From contig CM055612.1 of NCBI GenBank assembly GCA_029379385.1, forward strand, positions 18,352,001 to 18,416,000: a stretch of DNA of 64,000 nt, given 5' to 3'. Shown here piece after piece: positions 54,397 to 64,000 of this stretch. The notes beneath the pieces were generated by a model that saw nothing but the letters and a program-made list of their open reading frames with translations, did no database searches and had not been told where the DNA came from. Source of the stretch: Quillaja saponaria (Eukaryota; Streptophyta; Magnoliopsida; Fabales; Quillajaceae). Every line of letters begins with the position of its first letter. The stretch's first letter is position 1. The position numbers were made by a program, and so were the translations under genes.

Positions 54397-54707
54397 CTAG
54401 TCCCATGAAAAAGGACCCGATCAAAACAAATCAGAACGACCAGGACGATCATTAAGGTTGCCAACAAGTATCGAACATTATCTAGCACATATGCTAGCAA
54501 GAAACAAAGGCGATTAAGTTATTGGCAGCCTCGCGGAAACCCGAGGAAAATCAAGCAGGTATGGAGCAAACTTTCCGGCACCATTTGGTCGTATCATAAT
54601 TCTTCGAATACCGGGTCGGGCTTTACAATGTTTTTGGACGAAGTCGCGGCGGTGCCATGTGGCGTTATGGTGTGTGGGTGCGAAGTGCGAGGTAAACATT
54701 CGGGGCC

Positions 54708-54714
54708 TATATAA
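54708..54714 (+). promoter_or_regulatory. TATA box for the antisense ORF
   Basis: TATATAA within a GC-richer context (cggggcctatataaggttcc). It lies 179-185 bases before the ATG at 54893 on the same strand and outside the LTR. The spacing allows a leader of about 150 bases, so the antisense ORF may have had its own promoter. Confidence 0.6.
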
Positions 54715-54892
54715 GGTTCCACAAACCCCACATTTGTGCCCCACTTTGAGATTTCTGTAGCGAAGCTTTGCCAATTTGCATTCAACCAGCTCGACTACTG
54801 GAGAGATAAAACGTTCTGCACGCCTTCCTTCATTGCTAGGTACAAGCTTCTAAACTTGAAAACTTTTCATTCGTTCCGTTGTTCAGTTTAAC

Positions 54893-57225
54893 ATGTCTAG
54901 TGAGGGAGATTTTCCATCAGCCCTGCCCTTCGACACGTCGGACGGCCACCTGGCAGATGGCACCATAGTGCCCGTGGGCGAGGAGCCTAAGTACTGACCA
55001 GGGAAAGGAAAGGTTCTTTCGCCTTCCCTAGCTTATCATCCATTAACATCCTTCAGCTCAAAAAACACCAAGTATGGGAGCTTCGAGGATGAAGACGAGG
55101 ACACGGCAATGGCTCGCTTCTCACCCGAACAGGACGGGGATGAAGAATCTGACGATGATGTGGCGATCTTCTCGCCTCAAACTAACATCACCGCTGTGAA
55201 CGCCATAGAGAACGTCATAAGTAACCAAAAATTGGAGATCGCTCGAAGGCAATATTTTGAACCAGTGGGGGCCAAAATTTACAAGGTCAGTCCTTACAAA
55301 GATCGACCGAATCACTCTCGTCCAAACACTTTTTGCTTTTATAAGGAATACCTGAAAGCCGGGGTTCGTTAGCCTTTCCACCCTTTCATTGTCAAAGTGT
55401 TGAACACCCTCGATATCTGTCCAGCTCAGATTGCTCCTAACGGATGGCGATTTCTGATAACCTTCATAGGCGTCTGTCACACTTTGCAAATTTGCCCATC
55501 CTTGACAGTGTTCAGGCATCTTCATCAAATTAAGAACACATCGGGGGTATGAGTATATTTTTCGGCCAAATTCGACATGTACCGAGGAGAACCCGACAAC
55601 AACAAGGAATGGAAACCCCGGTACTTCTTCGTTGAGGCTCCTCACCCCACAGGTTTACTGCACCAATAAAGGGTTTTACGAATCTGGAAGCCCAGAAGAC
55701 CTCCGACGATGACTCGAGTACAGTACAAGAAGTACTATAAAATTATCACATACAAGAAGTTTCAAAAGGATGGGCTTTTTGACACAACATTTTTTACTTC
55801 TGGCCCGGTCCTGGCAAGGACGAGTGTATCCTAGCTGGATTTTGGTTCGCACCACACAACGTCGTGCTTTTATTGAATGATATTTATTATTTATTGTTAC
55901 TGATCCTTTGACTTCTTGCTTTGCAGATATGGGTCTGACACAGGAACAAGAGGCCGCCGAAGTGAGGGCAGCAACCAGGCGACGTCTTGAGGCCTTAAGA
56001 GATAGAGCTGAAAAAGCTTCGAGCAAAGGAAAAAGGCCGGTGAAGGAGGGTGGGAGAGCGCCTAAAAGGTCAAAACCTAGCTCAGCCTCCCAAAGAGACA
56101 CTGCCGAAGTGTCCTCTATTCCCTGGGCTCAGGAAGAGTCCCGGACATAGTTGACTGAGGGCGTGCTGCCCTTGACTACAATCCATATAGATGACCACGA
56201 GAGGATGCCACCTTGTCCCAAATCAGGTCGCTCACAACAGAGTGCAAGGGTGGAGCCCTCCTCTAAGGAGCAAACCAGCCCAGACGGCTTTTCGCTAGCC
56301 AAGGTTCTGGTGCACGTTTTCCTGGGCTTCTCAGAGGGTGCCTATATCAACGATATCCCTAGTGCGGCCTATGCCATTGTGAGAGGGAGCACCTTGCCCG
56401 CAGACGCAGCTCTGATAGACGATCTTCCGATAGAGAGCGCATTTATTACTGAGATGTCTACCGGAGTGCAGGTACGGGCGACCTTTATGACTTGTAATGT
56501 TTGTGGCACATTTTGCGTAATGTTATTGATGTGATATATTGTTGGTTGTAGTCCCTCCAATACCAGGCGTCCTTGTACACAAAGCTGAAGAAAGCCCAGG
56601 AGAACGCCGAATATTCAACGGACAAACTGCTCGGTACCATTCAAGAAAATGAGAATTTGAAGGCTCGGTTAATCCAAGCGGAAAAGGCCGAAGTTGAAGG
56701 GCAAGCTGCTTCGGAAAATTTTGAGTCACTACAAGCCGAAGTCCTGCGTTTAGGGGGCCGAGGTGGAATGGTGGCTCGAAAAGTACTGTGAGCAGAACGA
56801 GGATGCAGATAGCCTTAGAGAAGAAGTTGAACGGTACCGGGCATTTGAATCCGAGGCGGTCCGATTGAGGGGGGAGAAGGATGAGGAGATTATCAGGCTG
56901 ATGGCTGAACTGGAGGTATCCAAAGAGGAGGCTGGACAGCTGTGGAGAATTTCAAAAATTCTGATGACTTTTGAAAAATGATCTATGATCACGGCAGTTG
57001 TCTGTACCTGAATGGGTGGGTCAGCTGTCGGGTATGGTTGAAGGAGCGTAACCCCTTTTGGATATTTCTGAGGGGAAGTGGCCTGGCGAGGAAGAAGCCG
57101 AAGAGGAGGAGAGGCTGGCGAAGATGCTCGCCGGGGTTGAAGCTAGCAAGGAAGATGGATCTGAGGACGAGGGCACCGCGGACGAGGAGGTTGAGGCCGT
57201 ACAACCGGATTTGGGCGATCAGTAG
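54893..57225 (+). pseudogene. Antisense ORF of the Tat-type element (gypsy-type 'putative transposase' family)
   Basis: Starts MSSEGDFPSALPFDTSDG, stops at 54998, and continues with an acidic stretch (55109-55160). A domain at about 55200-55520 (YLKAGVR, PFHPFIVKVLNTLDICPAQI, NGWRFLITFIGVC) fits the plant family annotated as 'transposase (putative), gypsy type', a misnomer for a protein of unknown role found in Tat elements. A second part from 55926 is basic (RAATRRRLEAL, GGRAPKRSKP), followed by a coiled coil (56555-56980, with frame change near 56765) and a strongly acidic tail (GEEEAEEEERLAKML) ending at a stop at 57223-57225. At least one intron is likely (a TTTGCAG acceptor before 55926 and a TTGTAG acceptor near 56550). 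Multiple stops show it is inactive. It reads opposite to gag-pol. Confidence 0.75.
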
Positions 57226-57523
57226 TTCTAGGACACTTGTTTGAAGTTTGAATTTTTGTAATGGATAGAGAATTGAAATGACTTATTATTATATATATAT
57301 TTTTTTTTATTTGAGCATTTGAACCATCTTTATGATTATGATTATGATTATTTGGCAAACTCTAAATTGCAAGACTGCGTAATGAACTTTAAAACAAACA
57401 AGCGATCAACCTTTATGTGGCTTGAAGCAGTCTCGCGTAGTGTACCAGGTCAGTATCTCCTTTTACAGTCCGCCTGTAGTCTTAGAGAGTGGGGTCTCGT
57501 TGACCCTCACATCTCTTTCAAAT
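57226..57523. other. Spacer between antisense ORF and tandem repeat
   Basis: No coding content recognised. Contains a short gattat microsatellite near 57332-57352 and an AT run near 57288-57300. Probably shared terminator space for the two convergent transcripts of the element. Confidence 0.5.
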
Positions 57524-57979
57524 GAACTCGGCGAAAGCTCGGACCGCAGGATGGAAACCTGGCGGCCTCGCTTGCCTGGTCCGCGAACACTGGGAGGTCG
57601 AGTTCCCTGTCAGGGTCGTTGGATTGACCAGGTGAACCTCCACCTTTTTTGCCCCCAGATTTGGAGATCTTGTGCGAACTCGACGGAGGCTCGGACCGCA
57701 AGATGGAAACCTGGAGGCCTCGCTTGCCTGGTCCGCGAGTATTGGGAGGTCGAGTTCCCTGTCATGGTCATTGGATCAACCAGGTGAACCTCGACCTTTT
57801 TCGCCCCTGGGTTTGGAGATCTTGTGCGAACTCGACAGAGGCTTGGACCGCAGGATGGAAACCTAGCGGCCTCGCTTGCCAGGTCCGCGAGCACCGGGAA
57901 GTCGAGTTCCCTGTCAGGGTCGTTGGATCGACCAGGTGAATCTCGACCGTTTTCACCCCCGGGTTTGGAGATCTTGTAC
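57524..57979. repeat. Three tandem 152-bp repeats inside the Tat-type element
   Basis: The phrase gaactcg recurs at 57524, 57676 and 57828, exactly 152 bp apart. Each unit contains gctcggaccgca, gatggaaacctgg, cctcgcttgcctggtccgcg, gtcgagttccctgtca, accaggtgaa and tttggagatcttgt. Units are about 90% alike and GC-rich compared with the surroundings. Both strands stay open over long parts because the unit has few stops; that is compositional, not coding. Confidence 0.96.
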
Positions 57980-58129
57980 TTGGGATAAATCCTTGTCGCC
58001 TAAAAAAGATTTAGATTTGCAACATTGAAACGAACAAAACAAAACGATCTTAATTAATTGTTACAAGCAGAACTAAAAGGAGAAAAATATTTGCAAAACA
58101 AGGCTATCTGTATTAACGATAATATTTTT

Positions 58130-59431
58130 TCAAATGTCCGCATTGAAGCTGTTTAGGAGAACTTTTCCCACTTCTATTTTGATTTTGTAGGCCCCCAGAC
58201 CCACAATGTCGAAAATTTGGTACGGACCTTCCCACGATTCCTTGAGTTTTCCTTCTGAGCTTCCACTCTTGAATTGATTCAGTTTTAGAACAAAATCACC
58301 CACTTGTAGAGGTCTCAGTTTCACTTTATCGTTAAAGTGTCGGGCTGTGGTCTGTTGATAGACGATCTAGTGAAGGTGAGTTTTCTCCCTAACCTCATCA
58401 AGCAAATCAAGGTTCGATCTTATTTCGGTCTCATTGCTCTCCTCAAATAGGTCTCCACCCTAGGGGACAAAACCCCTATTTCTACAGGTATGGCCGCCTC
58501 CATTCCGTAGGTCAGGTTGAAAGGCGTTTCTCCAGTGGCGATCTTCCATGTAGTGCAATATGACTATAAAACTTACTGTAAGTGTTCTTCCCAGTCTAAT
58601 ATATTCCGATCTACCTTTTTCTTTAGTCATTCCAGGAGTACCTTGTTAACAACTTCTGCCTGGCCGTTGGCCTTAGGGTAGGCTACCGATGAAAAACGTA
58701 GGTCAATTCCCAGTTTTGAGCACCAGGATTTAGTAAGTCGACAATTAAACTGCCTTCCATGGTTGGTAACTATGGCTTTTGGTATTCCAAAATGATAGAT
58801 TATGTGTTTCCACAAGAACTTCTATACGGTTTTGGCATTGATTGAGGTCGTCGGCTCTGCTTCAGCCCATTTGGTAAAGTAATCACAAGTTACCAAAATG
58901 AACTTTTTCACCTTTCCCGTTCTTCCCCCAGGAAAAGGTCTTAGAATATCCAAAGCCCATATAACGAAGGGCCAAGGGCTGATGATGGATGTTAGTCTGT
59001 TCGGGGGTAACCTTGGCACCCTAGCCGACTTCTGGCAATTGTCACACTTCTTCACCCACAACTTGGCATCTTCCTGAAGGGTAGGCCAAAAATATCCCGT
59101 TCTCAAAACTTTCTACGCCAAAGCTCTATAACATATATGTGCTCCACAAACACCCCTGTGCACTTCGTCTAATATATATTTTGACTCTTCCTCGGATAGA
59201 CATTTCAGATACGGGTGAGTATAGGACCTCTTATACAAACGGTCCTGTATCATGCAATATCTTGCAGCTTTTCTTTTGACAACTTTTGCTTCCGCTGTGT
59301 CTGAAGGGAGCCCGCCAGATTGAATATAATCCACTAGAGGAGTCATCCATGATGGACACGATGTGACCGACAGCCAAAGTCTCGGACTCCTCATAACTCG
59401 ATCTTTTCAAAGTATGGATTCGAGCCTTCAT
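58130..59431 (-). pseudogene. Integrase of the Tat-type element (mutated)
   Basis: From 59431 leftward: an H-H-C-C-type zinc region (HRGVCGAHICYRAL, then KKCDNCQKSARV); the first catalytic aspartate region VTCDYFTKWAEAEP; the second catalytic position (58780-58760) reading VTNHGRQFN, where active integrases have TDNG, so the aspartate is Asn here; then the glutamate region YPKANGQAEVVNK; and a C-terminal part at 58324-58130 (LRPLQVGDFVLK, SWEGPYQIFDI) typical of gypsy integrases. Frames are broken between segments. The enzyme would insert element cDNA; this copy is catalytically dead. Confidence 0.9.
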
Positions 59432-61140
59432 CTTATCACATCCGTGGAGCTTAGAGAGCTCACCCGCTCACCCATTCATATTCCTTGGAATGTGCTGTAC
59501 TACTACTTTCGTGAAACAGCTAATGAGCAGTTTCACTTTTTCCAGGTATTGGATCAAGCGATCTCCCGTGTTATATACTCACCCGCTATCTGCTTCACCA
59601 CCAACTGAGAATCACAAAAAACTCTCAATTCATCAGCTCCAGTTGCTCTGGCCTATTAGAGACCTAAAATCAGAGCTTCGTACTCAGCTGCATTATTGGA
59701 GGCAGAGAAATCAAATTTTATGGCTCACTCCATTACTTGGCCGTCAGGGAGCCTCAGAGTTTCCCCTGCTCCTCTGTCAAGCTTATCGAAACGACCCATC
59801 CACGTATAATAACCAGCCTTCATACTCAGCGCTTTCAATGTTTAAGTCGCCCAAATTTTCACTCGAAAATGTACACTTCATGATGAAGTCCGCTAATGCC
59901 TGAGCTTTAATGGCCATTCTGAGGCTGTACCGTATATCAAAATCGCCCAGTTCAACTAACCATTGAACCATTCTTCCAAGGTATTAGGCTTGTGCAAAGT
60001 CTTCTTCAGTGGCTGGTCGGTCCTGACCTCCACAGTGTGGACCTGGAAGTATGGCCTTAATTTTTGAGCTGAGGTTACCAAAGCCAAAGCTATTTTCTCG
60101 ATGTGCGGATACCTGATCTCCGCCCCTTGGAGGACTCGGCTAGTGTAATATAAGGGCTGTTGTTCACAACCGTTCTCCCTAAGCAATACCAAACTAACGG
60201 CCACAGCAGATGCACCTAGATAAATGATTAGTACCTCGCCCTCTACCTGTTTGCCTAACACGGGAACTGCAGCCAAATACTCCTTCAACTGTTGAAAAGC
60301 CACCTCGCACTCGTTAGTCCACGAGAATGCTTTCTTCAAAGTTTGAAAAAATGGGAAGCATCTATTCGCAGATTTAGACATAAATCGTGCCAGGGCTATG
60401 ATTCGACCCGTCAATCTCTGTAACTCCTTGGTCGACCTCGGGCTTTGCATGCCAAGAACAACAGCGATCTTCGAGGGATTGGCCTCAATTCCCCTTGCAG
60501 TTATCATGAAACCTAGGAATTCACCAGCCGAGACCCCGAATGTAAACTTGGTCAGGTTGAGCTTCAGCCCATGAAGATTTATTGTCAAGAAAGTCTCCTG
60601 TAAATCTTTGACATGCAGTTCTGAGGTTGGACTTTTGATCAGCATGTCATCCACGTATACTTCCACGTTACGACCTATTTGTGCTTTAATATTTTATTCA
60701 CCAAACGTTGGTAAGTCGCACCGACGTTCTTTAATCCGAATGGCATAACCTTTAAACAGTAGGTTCCCGTTTCTGTAATGAAATAGGTTTTCTCCTCGTC
60801 CTCTTCAGCCACCTTTATCTGATTATAACCAGCATAGGCGTTCATGAAGCTTAATAGCTCGTTTCCTGATGAACTGTCAACCAACCTGTCAATTCAGGGC
60901 AAGAGAAAATTGTCCTTTGGGCATGCTTCATTCAGGTCGGTGAAGTCCACATACATTCTCCATTTCCCGCTCTGCTTTCGTACCACGACCACATTCGCCA
61001 ACCAGTCAGGGTAATATACCTCCCTGATGAAACCTGCCTCCAATAGCTTGGATACTTCTTCTTGAATAGCTTCTTACCTATCCAAAGCAAAATTTCTTTT
61101 CTTCTGCCTTATTGGCCTGTCCGCCTTGACACTTAATCTG
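59432..61140 (-). pseudogene. Reverse transcriptase and RNase H of the Tat-type element
   Basis: On the minus strand from about 61130: the RT core with SFMNAYAGYNQIKVAEEDEEKT, MPFGLKNVGATYQRLVN (60884-60675), then the catalytic VYVDDMLIKS (from 60666) and a thumb/connection region LGFMITARGIEANPSKI. RNase H follows (LGASAVAVSLVLLRE, YYTSRVLQGAEIRYPHIEK). A second RNase H-like start is visible near 59820 (EGWLLYVDGSF), fitting the dual RNase H arrangement of Tat elements. Stops at the boundaries (for example near 60670 and at 59783) break the polyprotein, although the YVDD motif is intact. Confidence 0.9.
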
Positions 61141-61538
61141 TAATGCATGACAGAGGGGTCTATCCCCGACATTTCCTTGGCCGACTAAGCAAAGGCCGAT
61201 GCATTTTTTCTTAAGACCGCTATTAAAGCTTCTCTCACCTCCTACTCCAATTCTATACCGACAAGAACGGTCTTTTCTAGGTTGCCCTCAAATAGGTTCA
61301 CCTGCTCGAACCTGTCCACTGAATCTGGTCTTCTTCTTATATCCATCCTTTTGTCCATCCTAGCATCTCTGATGTCGTCCGTGTGTAAGACCTCAGCGGA
61401 CTTTGTACGCAGACTAGCAAAATAACATTGTCGTGCTACCCTCTGATTTTTGCGCAAAGTACCTACTCCTTGGGTGGTCGGGAATTTTAACCAAACATGC
61501 CAGGATAAAGGTATAGCCCTTGTGGCGTTTAAAAACGG

Positions 61539-61817
61539 TCAACCTAGTATGACATTGTAGGCCAAGGGTAATTTTACCACGCAGAATTGCAGCATCGCCG
61601 TTTTCTCAAGGTTCCCGTACTTCAATGTAACCGGTAGCTTGACCGATCCTTCCACCTCCACTGCGTCGCCGTTGAATCCCACCAGCGATCTTTCAAATGG
61701 CTTCAGTGTTTGCCTCGAGATCCCCATTTGATCGCATTTGGAGTACATAATGTCGGCCGAGCTCCCATTGTCAATTAAGACTCTCTGCACTTGATAATTG
61801 GCGATCTTCTTGGACAC
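61539..61817 (-). pseudogene. Aspartic protease of the Tat-type element
   Basis: The frame reads RVLIDNGSSADIMY, the retropepsin active-site region in the D-N-G variant common in Tat-type elements, followed by LVGFNGDAVEVEGSVKLPV and AYNVILG near its end. It processes Gag-Pol in active elements. It lies between the gag zinc-finger region and RT, as expected. Confidence 0.88.
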
Positions 61818-61909
61818 AATCAGAGCGTCTTCGTGAGGACTCTCGATCCCCCGCAGATCCTCATCGGAAAAAGTTATGACTTCCCGAGGGATGCTCTTCT
61901 CTAAACTTC

Positions 61910-63140
61910 TTAGGCCGCAACTCCACCGACAGTGGCCTCATTGCATACCGCTTCTTTTCCGACGATGTCCAACCCCTTCGGCAAAAATCCACCGACAATC
62001 GTGTGTATGACGCCCACTACATTCCCCCTATCCTCGAGAGACCTTGGAGGTCTTCTGCTATTGTCTACACTTTTTCTGTTATATCCGGGTTGCTCAAAAC
62101 GGCGAGAAGAGTGCTCGCCACGAGACCTGACATCTTGGCGCGCCCTTCTGGCCCCCTCTTGCTGAACGAACTCGGTCAAACAACCTCTCTTAATCAAATT
62201 CTCTATTTCATCTTTCAGCGTGAAACAATCCTCGGTATCATGTCCCGGGTTTCTATGAAACAAGCAAAACTTGAAGTTATCACCATTTTTGTTTCCTGGT
62301 TTCAGGGTTGGAGGAAATTTTAGAACGCCTCTTGATTGGACAACCAAAAGAACCGCTGTTCGGGTATTATTCTGTTGCCTATAATTGTCATATTTTCGGT
62401 GATGAGGTGTTTGCTCTCTCATATCTCTCCTTCCTTTGTGCTTCCTTTGGCGACCTGTCAGAGCATCACGAAGTTCGGGTGAGCGCTGCCTTTTAGGAGG
62501 CTGGTATGAAGGTGCTACCAGATCCCAATCTGCTTCCTCCTGATTGATATACTCATCCTCTTCATTTTATGAGCTCTTCCAAAGTTTTCGGCATTCAAAC
62601 TGTTCCTAAACTCAGATTTCTTCAGGTCGGCTTTCAAAGCGACTATCACTACTTGGGGATTTACATCCTCCACTTCCAAAGCAAGCACAATTAAAACGTC
62701 CCACGAACTCCTTGAGGGGCTCCTCGTTACCCTGCTTAAGAGACAAAAGGTAAATGGTGTCCTTCTTGTGCCTTCTATTTGTCATAAAATGACATCTGAA
62801 TTAAGAAAGCAATTGTCCAAAAGAGTGAATGGAATCCTGTTTAAGTTGGGCAAACCACCATCTCGCACTACCTCTTAAAGTAGAGCCGAAAGCCCTGCAC
62901 ATCACTTGATCGGGAACGCCGTGTCAATAACTTAAGAGATTCAAACCCGATCACGAAATCATCAGGATATGAGGTTCCATGATATTGCTCCAAAGCCGGG
63001 ATTTTAACCTCTCGAGGGATAGGGCAGTCAGTTACACTTTTTGTAAAAGGATGACTAGCTTCTGTGTGTTCGGCGGGGTATTCGACCATTGGTTCCGCCC
63101 TAACTTCTGCCATTCGGCCGCTTCCCGAGCTTTCAATCAA
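61910..63140 (-). pseudogene. Gag of the Tat-type element
   Basis: The N-terminal half (63140-62868) shows the retrotransposon gag pattern (IPALEQYHGTSYPDDFVIGFES). After frameshifts a second frame (62422-61910) carries FCLFHRNPGHDTEDCFTLKDEIENLI, the shortened knuckle of Tat Gag proteins, then an Arg-rich region. The middle part (about 62425-62860) is broken. Gag would form the virus-like particle; this copy is not intact. Confidence 0.85.
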
Positions 63141-63385
63141 ATCTTTGAATTGAATTCTCCGCTGGGCCCTAGGGGCGACCTATCAGCTAGCCTAGCCGAG
63201 ATTTTCCCCAAGGCAGTCATAATCTCAGCGTATTGCTTCTGAGTGACCGGAGTGTCGGGGTCTATAGTGGGAATAGGAAGTGATCCAGCTTCTACGCCCT
63301 TTCCTATTCGCGACCTACGTTGCTCCTCAAACTTTTCTTCTCTGTTTCCATGTCGGTTATGAGTCGGTAAGCTAAATCAAATAGC

Positions 63386-63404
63386 TTCCCACGGACGGCG
63401 CCAA
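63386..63404 (-). promoter_or_regulatory. Primer-binding site of the Tat-type element
   Basis: Directly inside the right LTR, the minus strand reads TTGGCGCCGTCCGTGGGAA, the TGGCGCC-type primer site shared by many plant Ty3/gypsy elements. The exact tRNA (an Arg-type is often cited for this lineage) was not verified. Its position fixes the element's orientation as minus. Confidence 0.8.
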
Positions 63405-63817
63405 TTTTAATGTCAAAGTAAACCTGCACGGGTTACGGGAATAAACAGTCTTGAAGTAGCCTTTGGATGATCTTTTGTGGCTAAAGTGTTTTAACGTGTC
63501 GTGGCGACCTGGCGACCTGGATTCCTGGCATTCTCGTGTCCTACAAAATAGAGGACGGGAGCCGAGTCCGGGGTGAACTCCCAAAATCCTCCGATGAGTA
63601 AGTCAGAAAGGGGATAGCTCAGTAAATGGTAAGAAGATGAGAGGTAACTTAAAAAGAGACTTTCACCTTTGGTTTTTCTTCCCCTCTTGAGGAACATGAC
63701 ATGTATATATAAAGTAGAAGAACACTAGCACGGGCCACCAAAACTGTTCAAGTTAGCAAGTGATAGGCAACCGCCACGTGGCATGCTCTCATTGGGTGTC
63801 ATTTTACTATATTAATA
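63405..63817 (-). repeat. 5' LTR (in element orientation) of Tat-type element
   Basis: 413 bp, aligned with 53992-54396. Compared with its partner it has lost the terminal G at its left (TTTTAATG) and the C at its right end (ATTAATA), and it has gained an 8-bp duplication of gcgacctg near 63505. On the minus strand a tttatatatac box near 63705 is the probable TATA of the genomic transcript. Confidence 0.93.
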
Positions 63818-63822
63818 GTGAT

Positions 63823-64000
63823 TTTTTGGATTAGATTTATCCTCAATTCTAATCTTAAATAGTGTGGTAGTCTTTAGGTTTAGAAACTTAGAAATAATGG
63901 ATGTAGGGATTTACTGACAACTTAGTGTTTCGCTTACAAAATCTTGATATGTTTCAAGGTTCAATTTGTCCTTGTTTTTTAGTGTTTTTGGAAATACAAG
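63823..64000. other. Flanking DNA after the retrotransposon
   Basis: No feature seen in these 178 bases apart from the target duplication just before them. Confidence 0.5.

Larger units (their letters stand above)
53992..63817 (-). mobile_element. Ty3/gypsy LTR retrotransposon, Tat type, with antisense ORF
   Basis: Two LTRs (53992-54396 and 63405-63817), a 5-bp target duplication GTGAT at 53987-53991 and 63818-63822, and a primer site next to the right LTR put its 5' end at 63817. Reading leftward: gag, protease, reverse transcriptase, RNase H (apparently with a second, Tat-type RNase H), integrase, a tandem-repeat spacer, and an antisense ORF on +. Such an antisense ORF downstream of pol is known in Tat-lineage elements (Grande/RIRE2-like). 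Every coding part has stops or frameshifts, so it is non-autonomous now. The LTRs differ at a modest number of positions plus an 8-bp duplication in the right one, suggesting a moderately old insertion. Confidence 0.93.

Noticed and set aside
57422..57939. Long open frames on both strands of the 152-bp repeats
   Set aside because: Repeat unit composition lacks stops; the frames have no start context and no match to a gag-pol or antisense-ORF domain.

Overview
This is a eudicot plant nuclear window. The evidence is AT-rich intergenic DNA, GT-AG introns, plant-only gene families and dense plant-type transposons. The species cannot be named from the sequence. Four genes look intact: a G-type lectin S-receptor-like kinase (30864-34083, +, 7 exons, 817 aa), a family GT90/DUF821 glycosyltransferase (41092-44434, +, 6 exons, 468 aa), an intronless PDX1 vitamin B6 synthase subunit (47069-48001, +, 310 aa), and a phosphoinositide-specific phospholipase C (48527-53322, -, 9 exons, 589 aa). 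I assembled the exon models by hand; reading frames close across every junction.

The first 41 kb is a decayed tandem duplication. Unit 1 holds a broken receptor kinase (4097-7158) followed by the promoter and first-exon relic of a GT90 gene (15327-15545). Unit 2 holds the intact kinase and the intact GT90 gene. Sequence matching the 3' flank of the kinase also lies just upstream of the unit 1 kinase (3465-3945), pointing to a lost third unit. Unit 1 was expanded by transposons: a long solo-LTR-like element (9631-15321, TSD CCACA) with a relative nested inside it in inverse orientation (10720-13976, TSD AAATG); a FAR1/FRS (MULE-derived) pseudogene (15561-24142, -) split by a 6.4-kb CACTA-like insertion (about 16708-23137); and a PIF/Harbinger element (24481-29605, TSD TAA) that carries a six-unit array of about 290-bp repeats. 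The window also contains an empty-site paralogue for the Harbinger insertion.

From 35.4 to 39.8 kb lies an eroded Ty3/gypsy relic (integrase on -, coiled-coil ORF on +). The right end (53992-63817) is an almost complete but inactivated Ty3/gypsy element of Tat type on the minus strand, with two LTRs, TSD GTGAT, gag-protease-RT-RNaseH-integrase remnants, a 3 x 152-bp tandem repeat, and an antisense ORF on the plus strand that has its own TATA box.

The four intact genes are unrelated in function: cell-surface signalling, endomembrane protein glycosylation, cofactor synthesis and lipid signalling. Nothing suggests a functional cluster. I found no RNA genes, no CRISPR and no sign of a new multigene system. 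The interest lies in transposon architecture and the history of the duplication.
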